A stretch of DNA of 64,000 nt from WJLY01 sp964399265 (GTDB taxonomy: Bacteria > Joyebacterota > Joyebacteria > Joyebacterales > Joyebacteraceae), in assembly GCA_964399265.1 (NCBI GenBank), contig CAYNQF010000003.1, positions 1 through 64,000 on the forward strand, written 5' to 3'. Of the stretch, positions 44,465-55,350 are shown piece after piece. The notes beneath the pieces are model-generated. The model saw nothing but the letters and a program-made list of their open reading frames with translations, was not told the origin of the DNA and ran no database searches. The translations under genes and the position numbers were made by a program. The stretch's first letter is position 1, and the number at the start of each line of letters is the position of its first letter.

Positions 44465-45385
44465 CTACCCCTCCGATGGCGGTTTGTCGCCCGACAGCTG
44501 CACGCTGAGCCTGGCATTCATGGGCTCGCCCTCGCCCAGGTACACGGTGCGGTGCGGGAACGGGATCTCGATGCCCAGCTCGTCGAAACGCTTCTTGATC
44601 TTGCGGCGGAACTCGCGCCCTATCGTCCATTGCTGAAGCGGCTGCGTGGTGAACATCACGCGGATGTTGACCGCCGACTCGCCGAAGCTGTCGACTCCGA
44701 GGATTTGAAGAGGCTCGGTGATGAGCGGGGCGAACTTCTCGTCCTTCTGAAGCTCGTCACCTACCTGTCCCAGGACCTCCATGACGTAGTCGACGTCCTC
44801 CTTGTATGCGACTCCCACGTCCAGAAGGAATCTCGACCACTCCTTGGTCATGTTCGTGACCGTCGTGATCTGCCCGTTGGGCACCACATAGACCTTGCCC
44901 TCGAGGTCACGCAGGACTGTCGTTCTGAGCGAGATCTTCTCGACGAGCCCCGAGACGCCGCCTATCGACACCACGTCTCCCACTCGGAACTCGTTCTCGA
45001 CCACGATGAAGACGCCGTTGAGGAAGTCCTTCACGAGAGACTGGGCTCCGAATCCAATGGCCAGTCCGGCGATTCCGGCGCCTGCCAGTATGGGGCCGAT
45101 GTCCACGCCGAGTTCCTTGAGCACCATCATTGCCGCGAAGGCCCAGACTACGAGCGTCATGACGTTATTGAGGATCTTCGTGAGCGTATCGGCGCGCTTC
45201 TCGCGTTCGCTTCTCGTCGTGGGATCGTCATCCTCGAAGAACCGGTTGAGCCGGTGTATCGAGAAGCGGAGCAGGCGGATGATCACGTAGGCGCCTACGA
45301 TGATGAAGACGATCTTGAGTCCACTCGTCAGGAGCCATTTCATGACCTTCTCAGCGTCGAACAGAGTCTTCCAGTCGACTGACAT
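44465..45385 (-). CDS. mscS: Small-conductance mechanosensitive channel (MscS family)
   Basis: 306 residues: one or two N-terminal TM helices, then the pore helix with A-G-A-G-I-A-G-L-A-I-G-F-G-A (about 128-141), the L-V-K-D segment, and the beta domain with V-G-D-V-V and V-P-N-G-Q-I. It is about the length of E. coli MscS. It opens under hypo-osmotic stress. It shares a transcript with the USP gene; GAGAGAGG precedes ATG 45385. Confidence 0.92.
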   Translation of the reverse strand: MSVDWKTLFDAEKVMKWLLTSGLKIVFIIVGAYVIIRLLRFSIHRLNRFFEDDDPTTRSEREKRADTLTKILNNVMTLVVWAFAAMMVLKELGVDIGPILAGAGIAGLAIGFGAQSLVKDFLNGVFIVVENEFRVGDVVSIGGVSGLVEKISLRTTVLRDLEGKVYVVPNGQITTVTNMTKEWSRFLLDVGVAYKEDVDYVMEVLGQVGDELQKDEKFAPLITEPLQILGVDSFGESAVNIRVMFTTQPLQQWTIGREFRRKIKKRFDELGIEIPFPHRTVYLGEGEPMNARLSVQLSGDKPPSEG

Positions 45386-45401
45386 GACTTCCTCTCTCTA
45401 G

Positions 45402-46508
45402 CTAGTCGAGCGTGAACTTCCCGTCCTTGTAGACCACCTTCCCGTCGGCGTAGATCTTGCCGCCGTCGCGCATGTCGGTGACCATGTCCCAATGGATGGC
45501 CGACTCGTTCACTCCGAGCGACTCTGGAATCGACGCCCCCATGGCCATGTGGACGGTGCCGCCGATCTTCTCGTCGAAGAGCGTGTTACGGGTGAACTTC
45601 TGTACCGAATAGTTGGTGCCGATGGCGAACTCTCCGACTCGCTTGGCCCCGTCATCCGTGTTGAGCATGGCCTCGAGGAAGTCCTGGCCCTTTGAGGCCG
45701 TGGCCTTGACGATACGGCCCTTCTTGAACGTAAGCCGGACTCCCTCGGCCTCCCTTCCGTAGTAGAAGGCGGGGAAGGAGAACGTGATCGAGCCCTCGAC
45801 CGAGTCCTCGACGGGTCCCGTGAAGATCTCGCCGTCCGGCATGTTCGCCTTGCCGTCGCAGTTGACCCACTTGCGTCCAGCGACCTTCATCGTGAGGTCG
45901 GTCCCCTTCGTCACAACGCGGACCTTCCTGGCGTGGTCGAGACGCTTGCAGATCCTCGCCTGCTTGCGATGCACCGACTTCCAGGCGGCTATTGGGTCCT
46001 TCTTGTTCACAAGACAGGCGTCCAGGACGAAGTTCTCGTACTCCGGGAGCGACATCTCGGCATCCTGGGCGCTCGCATTGGTCGGGAACTGCGTCCCCAC
46101 CCACTTGAGCTCTCCGGCGGCCTCACGCTCGTTCCACCGCCTCATTATCGGCGCGGTGGCACTCGCGCGCTCCCGCTGCCTGTCCGGGTCGACGTTGGCC
46201 AGATCCTTGGTGTTCTCGTCGGCCCAGAACGAGATGAACTTGTCCGTCTTCTCTACTTCCTCCATGGCGACGGGGCTCAGGAATCTGAGCTGATCCTTTC
46301 TGGCCTCCTTGAGGAATATCTCGGAGATCCCGGGCAGGTGGCACCTGACGAACGGATGACCGCCGGCCTTCAGGCATTCCCTGTAGACCTCCTTCGTCAG
46401 AAGCTCGGCCACCGGGTACGTCTGTATGGCCACCAGATCTCCCTTCCCGACCTCGACCGAGTAGTTCACAAGCACCTTCGCGAGCGCTTCGTATCTCGGG
46501 TCTCTCAC
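45402..46508 (-). CDS. M29-family aminopeptidase, copy 2
   Basis: 368 residues from GTG 46508 (GGAGAT upstream), a start that matches its neighbour's D-P-R-Y beginning. Family M29 (AmpS/thermophilic aminopeptidase) features include G-G-H-P-F, F-T-G-P near residue 235, N-T-L-F-D-E-K and the metal-binding I-H-W-D-M block near the C-terminus. Clear paralogue of the gene just upstream. It probably trims peptides in the cytoplasm. Confidence 0.88.
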   Translation of the reverse strand: MRDPRYEALAKVLVNYSVEVGKGDLVAIQTYPVAELLTKEVYRECLKAGGHPFVRCHLPGISEIFLKEARKDQLRFLSPVAMEEVEKTDKFISFWADENTKDLANVDPDRQRERASATAPIMRRWNEREAAGELKWVGTQFPTNASAQDAEMSLPEYENFVLDACLVNKKDPIAAWKSVHRKQARICKRLDHARKVRVVTKGTDLTMKVAGRKWVNCDGKANMPDGEIFTGPVEDSVEGSITFSFPAFYYGREAEGVRLTFKKGRIVKATASKGQDFLEAMLNTDDGAKRVGEFAIGTNYSVQKFTRNTLFDEKIGGTVHMAMGASIPESLGVNESAIHWDMVTDMRDGGKIYADGKVVYKDGKFTLD

Positions 46509-46610
46509 CTGGATCTCCTCACTGCAGTGGCGGCTGCGCTCCGACTCTGATGATGGCACGGACGGACGACTATGTCCGATGGGCATGCCGCTCAGCGCGG
46601 CGCCCGGGTT

Positions 46611-47714
46611 CTACTCCGTGAACTTGCCGTCCTTGTAGATGACCTTGCCGTCGGCGTATATGGTGCCGCCGTCGCGCATGTCGTTCACCATGTCCCAGTG
46701 GATGCCTGACTTGTTCTTGCCTCCGGTGTCGGGGTACGAGGCCCCGAGCGCCATGTGTATCGTGCCGCCGATCTTCTCGTCGAAGAGCGTGTTCTTCGTG
46801 AACTTCTGGATCGAGTAATTGGTTCCCACGGCGATCTCGCCCACGAACCTGCCGCCGGCGTCGGTGTCGAGGCTCGCGTTCAGGAAGTCGTCACCCTTAT
46901 CCGCGCGCGCCTTCACCGCCTTCCCCTTCTTGAACTCGATCGTTACTCCGTATGCCTCCCTTCCGCCGTAGCAGGCGGGGAAGGAGAACGCGATCTTGCC
47001 CTCCACCGAATTCTCGATGGGGCCGGTGAAGATCTCTCCCGACGGCATGTTGTGTCTCCCGTCCGAGTTGATCCACTTGCGTCCCTCGACGCTCATCGAG
47101 ATGTCGGTTCCCTTGGCGACGATGCGGAGCTTCTTGCACTGGTCCAGCATCTTGCAGATCTTCGCCTGCTTCCTGCGGACCGACTTCCAGGCCGCCACCG
47201 GGTCCTTCTTGTGGACGAGGCACGCCTTCAAGACGAAGTCCTCGTACTCGGAGAGCGACATCTCCGCGTCCTGGGCGCTCGCGTCACACGGGAACTGTGT
47301 GCCGCACCAGTCCAGCTCGCCCGCAGCCGAGCGCGACATGAACTTGTCGGAGATCTCGCTGTGCGCGGCCCTGGCAATCGCCATGCGCTGCGGGTCGATG
47401 TTGGCGAGCGTCTTGGTGTTGGACGAGGCCCGGATGTTCAGGAGTTTGTCGATCGTGTCGATCGTGAACTCGGCGAGCGGGCTCACGTGCGTGAGCTGAT
47501 GTTTCTTGGCCTCGCTGTAGAAGATCTCGTCGAGGCCCGGCAGGCTCAAGCGCATGAACGGATGTCCTCCGGCCGCGAGCGCCCTGCGGTAGACCTCACG
47601 CAGCAGCGGTGCAGCGATCGGCGTGGAGTTGATCTGAACGAGGTCGCCCTTCTCGACCTCGAGGCAGTAGTCGACCAGGACCTCTGCGAGCTTGACGTAG
47701 CGGGGATCTGTCAC
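46611..47714 (-). CDS. M29-family aminopeptidase, copy 1
   Basis: 367 residues from GTG 47714, preceded by GAGGAG. Same motifs as copy 2: G-G-H-P-F, I-F-T-G-P, N-T-L-F-D-E-K and G-I-H-W-D-M. The two products are similar over their full length, so a tandem duplication is clear. They are separated by 102 bases without an evident terminator, so a shared transcript is likely. Confidence 0.88.
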   Translation of the reverse strand: MTDPRYVKLAEVLVDYCLEVEKGDLVQINSTPIAAPLLREVYRRALAAGGHPFMRLSLPGLDEIFYSEAKKHQLTHVSPLAEFTIDTIDKLLNIRASSNTKTLANIDPQRMAIARAAHSEISDKFMSRSAAGELDWCGTQFPCDASAQDAEMSLSEYEDFVLKACLVHKKDPVAAWKSVRRKQAKICKMLDQCKKLRIVAKGTDISMSVEGRKWINSDGRHNMPSGEIFTGPIENSVEGKIAFSFPACYGGREAYGVTIEFKKGKAVKARADKGDDFLNASLDTDAGGRFVGEIAVGTNYSIQKFTKNTLFDEKIGGTIHMALGASYPDTGGKNKSGIHWDMVNDMRDGGTIYADGKVIYKDGKFTE

Positions 47715-47818
47715 GGCGTTCGTCTCCTCTGGCGTCAGCTCCCGGCGGCGGGTGCCACGAGTCTCCGCTTGTTGGTGTGCGACCGCCCGCGCGCGGCAGT
47801 GCCCGGACGGTAGATGTG

Positions 47819-49465
47819 TCAGTGATCGATTCTTGCGGCTATCGGCATGCGCCGCCCGGTTCCGAAGGCCTTGCTCGTGACCTTGAGTCCCGGGGCGGCC
47901 TGGCGTCTCTTGTACTCGTTCCTGTCGACCGCGCGCACCACCCAGGCCACGGTATCTTCCGGAATGCCCTCAGCAACGATCTCCCGCGGAGAGGACGTTC
48001 CGTCGATGTACATGTCCAGGATGTGGTCGAGCACATCGTATGGCGGCAGCGTGTCCTGGTCGCGCTGGTCGGGCCGGAGTTCCGCGGACGGCCACTTCTC
48101 GATTATCGATGCCGGTATCACCCGGCGCTCTCGGTTGAGGTTGCGGGCGAGAGCGTACACCTCGGTCTTGGGCACGTCCGAGATGACCGCGAGACCCCCG
48201 CTCATGTCGCCGTAGAGGGTGCAGTACCCGACGGCGACCTCGCTCTTGTTTCCCGTCGAGAGCAGTAGGTACCCGGACTCGTTGGCCAGCGCCATCAGTA
48301 TGTTGCCACGGATCCTGGCCTGTATGTTCTCCTTGGCGACGGTCACGTCGTCGCCCTCGAGGTAGGGGTCAAGTTGAGCGAGATACGATTCGTAGATGCC
48401 GGATATGGGGACGACCGAGAATCCGATCCCCAGATTGCGGGCAAGGACCCTCGAGTCCTCGATGCTGCCGCTCGACGAGTAAGGGGACGGCATCGTGACA
48501 CCCATGACGTTCCCCGGGCCAAGCGCTTCGACCGCGAGCGCCGCGACGACGGCCGAGTCGATGCCGCCGGAGAGGCCGACCGCCACCTTAGCGAACCCGC
48601 ACTTCCTGACGTAGTCCCGAAGTCCTGTTACTAGAGCTCTCCGTATCGAGTCGACGCGGTCGTCGGGCAGGAACTCCGCTCCCGGTCCCGGAGACGCGAG
48701 GTCTACGATCCTCACTTCCTCCTCGAACGCGGGGAGATAGGCATGCAGCGCCCCGTCGGGTGCGACGACCGCGCTCCGGCCGTCGAAGACGAGTTCGTCG
48801 TTGCCGCCGACCTGGTTGACCACGAGGAACGGGACTCCGTGTCTCGCCGCGTGTCCACGGAAGAGCCCGTAGCGAATCTCGTCCTTGCCCGCATAGAACG
48901 GGGACGCGGAGACGTTGATGATGATCGTGGCGCCTCGCTCGGCCAGTTCGGCGATCGGGTCCCTCGTGTATATGCTCCGGTGCCAGAGCGAGGCATCGTT
49001 CCACGCATCCTCGCAGATGGAGATGCCCAACACCTCTCCGGCGAACGGAACCGGGTGCACCTCCGGCGCCGGGTCGAAGTAGCGCGCCTCGTCGAAGACG
49101 TCGTAGGTGGGGAGGAGCGACTTGTGGACCGTGGCGACCGTGCCGCCGTCCTTCAGGAGAACCGCGGAATTGTGAAGCCCCTTGCCGGCGCGACAGTCGC
49201 TTCGTGTCACGGTCCCCACGAGAACGGCCGTCTCCGGATGGCGCGTCGAGAGGGCCGCTGCACTCGACAACGCGACCTCCGCTCTGTCGATGAACCAGGG
49301 CTTGTCCAGCAGGTCCTGCGGGGGGTAGCCGGTCAGGAACAGCTCGGGGAAGATCGCAATCTCCGGTCCCTCGGCGGAGACGCCCGCAAGGGCCTCCTCC
49401 ATGAGCGAGAGGTTCCCATCGAAATCGCCAACGGTCGGGTTCAGCTGGCAGAGTGCCGCTCGCAC
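47819..49465 (-). CDS. nadE: Glutamine-dependent NAD+ synthetase
   Basis: About 548 residues. The N-terminal glutaminase (nitrilase fold) carries the Glu-Lys-Cys triad: E in F-P-E-L-F, K in V-H-K-S-L, C in S-I-C-E-D. The C-terminal synthetase domain has the P-loop L-S-G-G-I-D-S-A (about 296-303). It makes NAD+ from deamido-NAD, ATP and glutamine-derived ammonia. Two GTGs are in tandem (49468, 49465); GGAGG spacing favours 49465. Confidence 0.92.
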   Translation of the reverse strand: MRAALCQLNPTVGDFDGNLSLMEEALAGVSAEGPEIAIFPELFLTGYPPQDLLDKPWFIDRAEVALSSAAALSTRHPETAVLVGTVTRSDCRAGKGLHNSAVLLKDGGTVATVHKSLLPTYDVFDEARYFDPAPEVHPVPFAGEVLGISICEDAWNDASLWHRSIYTRDPIAELAERGATIIINVSASPFYAGKDEIRYGLFRGHAARHGVPFLVVNQVGGNDELVFDGRSAVVAPDGALHAYLPAFEEEVRIVDLASPGPGAEFLPDDRVDSIRRALVTGLRDYVRKCGFAKVAVGLSGGIDSAVVAALAVEALGPGNVMGVTMPSPYSSSGSIEDSRVLARNLGIGFSVVPISGIYESYLAQLDPYLEGDDVTVAKENIQARIRGNILMALANESGYLLLSTGNKSEVAVGYCTLYGDMSGGLAVISDVPKTEVYALARNLNRERRVIPASIIEKWPSAELRPDQRDQDTLPPYDVLDHILDMYIDGTSSPREIVAEGIPEDTVAWVVRAVDRNEYKRRQAAPGLKVTSKAFGTGRRMPIAARIDH

Positions 49466-49608
49466 CACAACCTCCGCTTCAAGGAAGGCCAGAGAGGCGT
49501 CGCAGGACGCAGGGCGGAACCATGATAACGCCTATGGAGTGGGCGTTCCAGAGCGAAGTCCGCAGGCCACGGGCGCCCGCACTGGGGCCCGCCGGCTCGC
49601 GCCGCGGG

Positions 49609-51630
49609 TCAGTTCTCCCCGTGCGTGTCCATCTCCGGGTCTCTGCGCCGCTCGCTCAGAAGCACCAGGTTCCGTAGCTCCTCGGGCGTTCTCGCGCCCA
49701 TCCAGCGCTCGTCGAAATCCGGGGCCTGCGTCAGCTGGGCGATGTGCATTAGCGCCCTCAGGTGGTAGCTGCGCTCGTCCGTGGATCCAATGAGGACGAA
49801 GACGGCATGGACCGGCGGCAGGTCCGCGGAGAACGTGATGCCGCCGCACGAGCGCGCGAGCAGGATGTCGAAGACGTGGTCGCCGTCCACGACGATGTGT
49901 GGTATGGCGAGGCCCGGTCTGAGTGCGGTAGTCGACTGCTCCTCCCGCTTGATGAGGAGGTCGTATATCTGGCTCTCCGGCTTGACCATCTCGTGAGCGA
50001 GTATCTTCGCGATCCTCCGGAAGAAGTCGTGAAGCGGCTCGCCGGGCTCCATGTCGAGGATGGTGCACCGCTTGACCAGACGATCGAAGCGGTCCTCCAC
50101 TATCTCGTCTCGAACCTTGATTATCTCGCGAAGTTCCATGTCGAGCGACGACGTCACGAGCTCCCGCGACGTCACGCGACGTACGAGCTGGATGAGTGCG
50201 GAGTCCTTGCGTTCGCTCCGCTTCGCGTACAGGACGTACCAGACCAGGCTTCCGCCGAAGAAGAATGCGGTGACGAGGAGCGGCACCGCGCCCATCCCGA
50301 GTACCAGAAACCCGTACAGCGCGATGGCGGCGATCTGCACCCACGGGTAGAGAGGCGAGACGAACGAGGGGCGGTAGTGCTGTAACTTGCTCTCTCTCAT
50401 GATGATGACCGCGACGTTCACAAGCAGAAAGAGGATGATCATCATCGTCGAGGCGACCTTGACGAGCGTCACCAGATCGAGAAACGCGATGGCCGCGATC
50501 ATGATGCCGCCGGTCAGGAGTATGGCGTAGTGCGGCGTGTTTCGCTTCTCGTTGACCCGGCCCAGGAACGCAGGGAGAATGTTGTCCCGGCTCATGGCCA
50601 TGGGCGTGCGCGACGCTGAGAGTATGCCCGCGTTACCGGTCGTCGTGAACGCGATGAGCGCCGCCACGGCCATGATGATGAGCCCCGGGGTCCCCAAGAA
50701 GCCCGCGGCGGCCGTAGAGATCGGCGTGGTCGATCCGGAGAGCCGCGCCCCGTCCACGACTCCAACGGCGACGAATATCGTCGCGACGTAGAGGGCGGTC
50801 ACTATGAAGAACGCGAGCAGCATTCCGAGAGGGATGTTCCTGGTCGGGTCCTTCACCTCTTCGGCCACACCCGCCACCTTCGTAAGACCGCCGTAGGAGA
50901 CGAAGACGAGTCCGGCGGTCGCGAAGATGGCCGGCCATCCGCCGGGCGCGAACGGCACGTAGCGGTGGACGTCGATCGCGGGCGCACCGCGAACGATGTA
51001 GAAGATGAGCGTGGCGAGGAGGCCGACGACGAGCACCGACTGGAGACGCCCGGCGTGCTTCGCTCCGGCGAGATTGACGATCATGAAGAGGATGGTCAGC
51101 GCGACCGCGATCAGTTTGATCGCGGCGGGGGAGATGTCGGGCCACACGAGAACGGCGAAGGAGCCCATGCCCAGGAGGGCGAACGCCGATTTGAACGTCA
51201 GCGAGAACCAGGACGCCATTCCGCCAATCGTGCCCAGCGCACCGCCAAGGCTCCGCTCGATGTAGAAGTAGGTACCGCCGGCCTTGGGCATCGCCGTCGA
51301 CAGCTCGGCCTTGCTGAAGAGAGCCGGCAGGACGAAGACGCCGGCGAGGGCGTAGGCGACGATCACCGACGGGCCGGCCAGCGCGTAGGCCACCCCTGGC
51401 AACACGAACAGGCCGGAGCTGATCATCGCTCCAGACGCGATCGTGAAGACGTCGAGCAGGCCCAGTTCCTTGCGGAGCTGCAGACTCGCCCCCTGGTCGC
51501 GGTTGCCGCCCGAATCGCGGCCGCTCCCCGAATCTCCGCGAGGCGCGGCGGTGCGCCGCGGCCCGCGTCCGAGGCTACCTCTTGAGCGGCCCTGCTGAGC
51601 GTGTCGTCGATGCTGTCGACCATGACGCAC
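49609..51630 (-). CDS. APC-family amino acid permease fused to a PTS EIIA-2 domain
   Basis: Up to about 673 residues. Twelve TM helices of the APC superfamily (G-A-M-I-S-S-G-L-F-V and later Y-G-G-L-T-K-V-A-G-V-A-E-E) fill about residues 60-455. A linker follows, then a C-terminal EIIA-2-like domain (about 530-670) with G-L-A-I-P-H, whose His is the phosphorylation site in EIIA, and V-H-A-V-F-V-L. The EIIA domain could regulate transport by phosphorylation; no PTS genes are nearby. The start is uncertain: GTG 51630 is the longest sensible choice, and no clear RBS is seen. Confidence 0.8.
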   Translation of the reverse strand: MRHGRQHRRHAQQGRSRGSLGRGPRRTAAPRGDSGSGRDSGGNRDQGASLQLRKELGLLDVFTIASGAMISSGLFVLPGVAYALAGPSVIVAYALAGVFVLPALFSKAELSTAMPKAGGTYFYIERSLGGALGTIGGMASWFSLTFKSAFALLGMGSFAVLVWPDISPAAIKLIAVALTILFMIVNLAGAKHAGRLQSVLVVGLLATLIFYIVRGAPAIDVHRYVPFAPGGWPAIFATAGLVFVSYGGLTKVAGVAEEVKDPTRNIPLGMLLAFFIVTALYVATIFVAVGVVDGARLSGSTTPISTAAAGFLGTPGLIIMAVAALIAFTTTGNAGILSASRTPMAMSRDNILPAFLGRVNEKRNTPHYAILLTGGIMIAAIAFLDLVTLVKVASTMMIILFLLVNVAVIIMRESKLQHYRPSFVSPLYPWVQIAAIALYGFLVLGMGAVPLLVTAFFFGGSLVWYVLYAKRSERKDSALIQLVRRVTSRELVTSSLDMELREIIKVRDEIVEDRFDRLVKRCTILDMEPGEPLHDFFRRIAKILAHEMVKPESQIYDLLIKREEQSTTALRPGLAIPHIVVDGDHVFDILLARSCGGITFSADLPPVHAVFVLIGSTDERSYHLRALMHIAQLTQAPDFDERWMGARTPEELRNLVLLSERRRDPEMDTHGEN

Positions 51631-51767
51631 GACGCGCAGGATGATGCTATCACACCCTGGACAGGCCCACAAGACAGGCCCCCCGCGCGCCCCGTCGACC
51701 GAAGGTGTTCATCGCGGGCCCGCCATCTTCCCGGGTAGCGTGCTCTCTTGTCGTGGATGCTCTCCGT

Positions 51768-52244
51768 CTAGCGCGCGCTCCAGTCGACGGGGCCTGCGCG
51801 AAACCTCTCCGCCAGCCGGGGGAGCACGACCTCGTTCCACGCGTGGTCGAAGTACTCGAGTGCCCTGTCCCACTCGCCGCCGTCGCCCCAGCCGTCGTGG
51901 GTGAGGCGAACCCTAGTGCGACCGTCCTCGATCGGGCTCAACCTCACCACTACGTGGGTGCGTTGGCCTCTGACGGTCGGGAGCGATGGTGGGGCGTTCC
52001 AGGTGAAGGAGAGCATCGTGGGTCTCTGGAAGGCCAGGATCCGCATGTCGTCGGCGCCGCGCATGCCGGGCTCGGCGTCCGGCAGGAAGAAGATCTCGTA
52101 TGGGCCGTCTGGGCGCAGCTCCAGGTTGCAGGCCGGGGCAAAGAAGGACGTGATGCCTTCCTCGGTCGTCCATGCCTCCCAGACTTCCTCCACAGAGGCG
52201 TCTACGACGATCTCGCACACTACCGCCGTCCTCTCAGGGCTCAT
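51768..52244 (-). CDS. AHSA1/SRPBCC-family protein
   Basis: 158 residues from ATG 52244 (AGGAG nine bases upstream; the ATG at 52253 has no space for a RBS). The fold is recognised from the W-T-T-E-E-G-I-T-S-F-F beginning, the central R-P-T-M-L-S-F-T-W strand and the helical end with A-W-N-E-V-V-L-P-R-L. Such proteins bind hydrophobic ligands or act with Hsp90 relatives; the ligand is unknown. Divergent from the TrkA-C gene. Confidence 0.85.
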   Translation of the reverse strand: MSPERTAVVCEIVVDASVEEVWEAWTTEEGITSFFAPACNLELRPDGPYEIFFLPDAEPGMRGADDMRILAFQRPTMLSFTWNAPPSLPTVRGQRTHVVVRLSPIEDGRTRVRLTHDGWGDGGEWDRALEYFDHAWNEVVLPRLAERFRAGPVDWSAR

Positions 52245-52264
52245 CGCGGGCATCTCCTAGCTTC

Positions 52265-52293
52265 TTGGCACACGTTCCGTTCGGGGATATGAT
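52265..52293 (+). promoter_or_regulatory. Promoter of the TrkA-C membrane protein gene
   Basis: TTGGCA (52265-52270), 17 bases, TATGAT (52288-52293), close to consensus, 47 bases before ATG 52341. Confidence 0.65.
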
Positions 52294-52340
52294 ACGAGAC
52301 CGGTAGCGCTCACGAAACCCCGCATCGGGAGGAACGTCAC

Positions 52341-53048
52341 ATGCACGGGTACTACTATCTGATCCCAACTGTGATTGCCGTCCTGATCTCACTGCTCGTA
52401 GTCAGGGGCGCGGCCATAGCGCTCATGATGACGGGGATGGACCGCGACCGGGCGCGGTTCCAGGCGCTGTCGGCGTTCTCCGGGACCGGGTTCACCACGA
52501 GAGAGGCTGAGTCGGTGGTGAACAACCCCCGTCGGAGGAGGATCGTGAGCTGGCTCATGATCACAGGAAACGCCGGGGTTGTGGCTGTCATAGTGACGGC
52601 GACGTCGTCGCTCGTCAGCAGCAAGGGCGTCGACATCCCAATCAGCGCCGTGGCGCTGGTCGCAGCCGCGTTTGTCATCTACAGGATCGCCATGCACCAG
52701 GGCGTCCTCAAACGCTGGGACATCTTCATCGAGGACAGGATCGTGAAGTCGAGGGTCCTGGAGGAGATCTCCACCGAGGACCTGCTGCACTTTGGAGAAG
52801 GCTATGGCTTGGTGCGCGAGATCATCACGGACAGGTCGCTCCTGGCCGGCAGGTCGCTCATCGACGCGCGGCTCAGTTCTAAGGGCCTGCTGGTGCTCGG
52901 CATCGAGCGCGGTCCGAGGTGGCTTCCAATCCCGGCTGCGTCGACCGTCATAGAGCAGGGCGACCGGCTCGTGGTCTATGGTCCGATGGCCGTGCTCAAG
53001 GCCCTGCTCAAGGACGCGCAGCCCATCGCCGAGCAGGCTCAGGGATGA
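52341..53048 (+). CDS. Membrane protein with C-terminal TrkA-C (RCK-C) domain
   Basis: 235 residues. One N-terminal helix (about 7-30), a segment with F-S-G-T-G-F-T-T-R (about 46-54) that recalls the selectivity regions of Trk/Ktr proteins, two more helices (about 70-118), then a TrkA-C domain (about 150-230) with G-x-x-L-I-x-x-R and G-D-R-L-V-V-Y-G. RCK-C domains bind ligands and control ion channels or transporters. This may regulate ion flux, but no pore is evident. GGAGG precedes the ATG. Confidence 0.75.
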   Translation: MHGYYYLIPTVIAVLISLLVVRGAAIALMMTGMDRDRARFQALSAFSGTGFTTREAESVVNNPRRRRIVSWLMITGNAGVVAVIVTATSSLVSSKGVDIPISAVALVAAAFVIYRIAMHQGVLKRWDIFIEDRIVKSRVLEEISTEDLLHFGEGYGLVREIITDRSLLAGRSLIDARLSSKGLLVLGIERGPRWLPIPAASTVIEQGDRLVVYGPMAVLKALLKDAQPIAEQAQG

Positions 53049-53132
53049 CGGCTCGCTCCATGCGTCGGATGCCCGGATAGCACTTGCCGCGCCGTCCAGG
53101 CCGATGATCGCGGGCCGCCGAACGGCCCTCCG

Positions 53133-55328
<2,196 letters not shown>

Positions 55329-55350
55329 CTGCGTGCTCCTCTTTCGCGGG

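Noticed and set aside
53112..53128. Terminator between the TrkA-C gene and the prolyl oligopeptidase gene
   Set aside because: Only a 6-bp stem (GGGCCG/CGGCCC) without a T tract; too weak to call.
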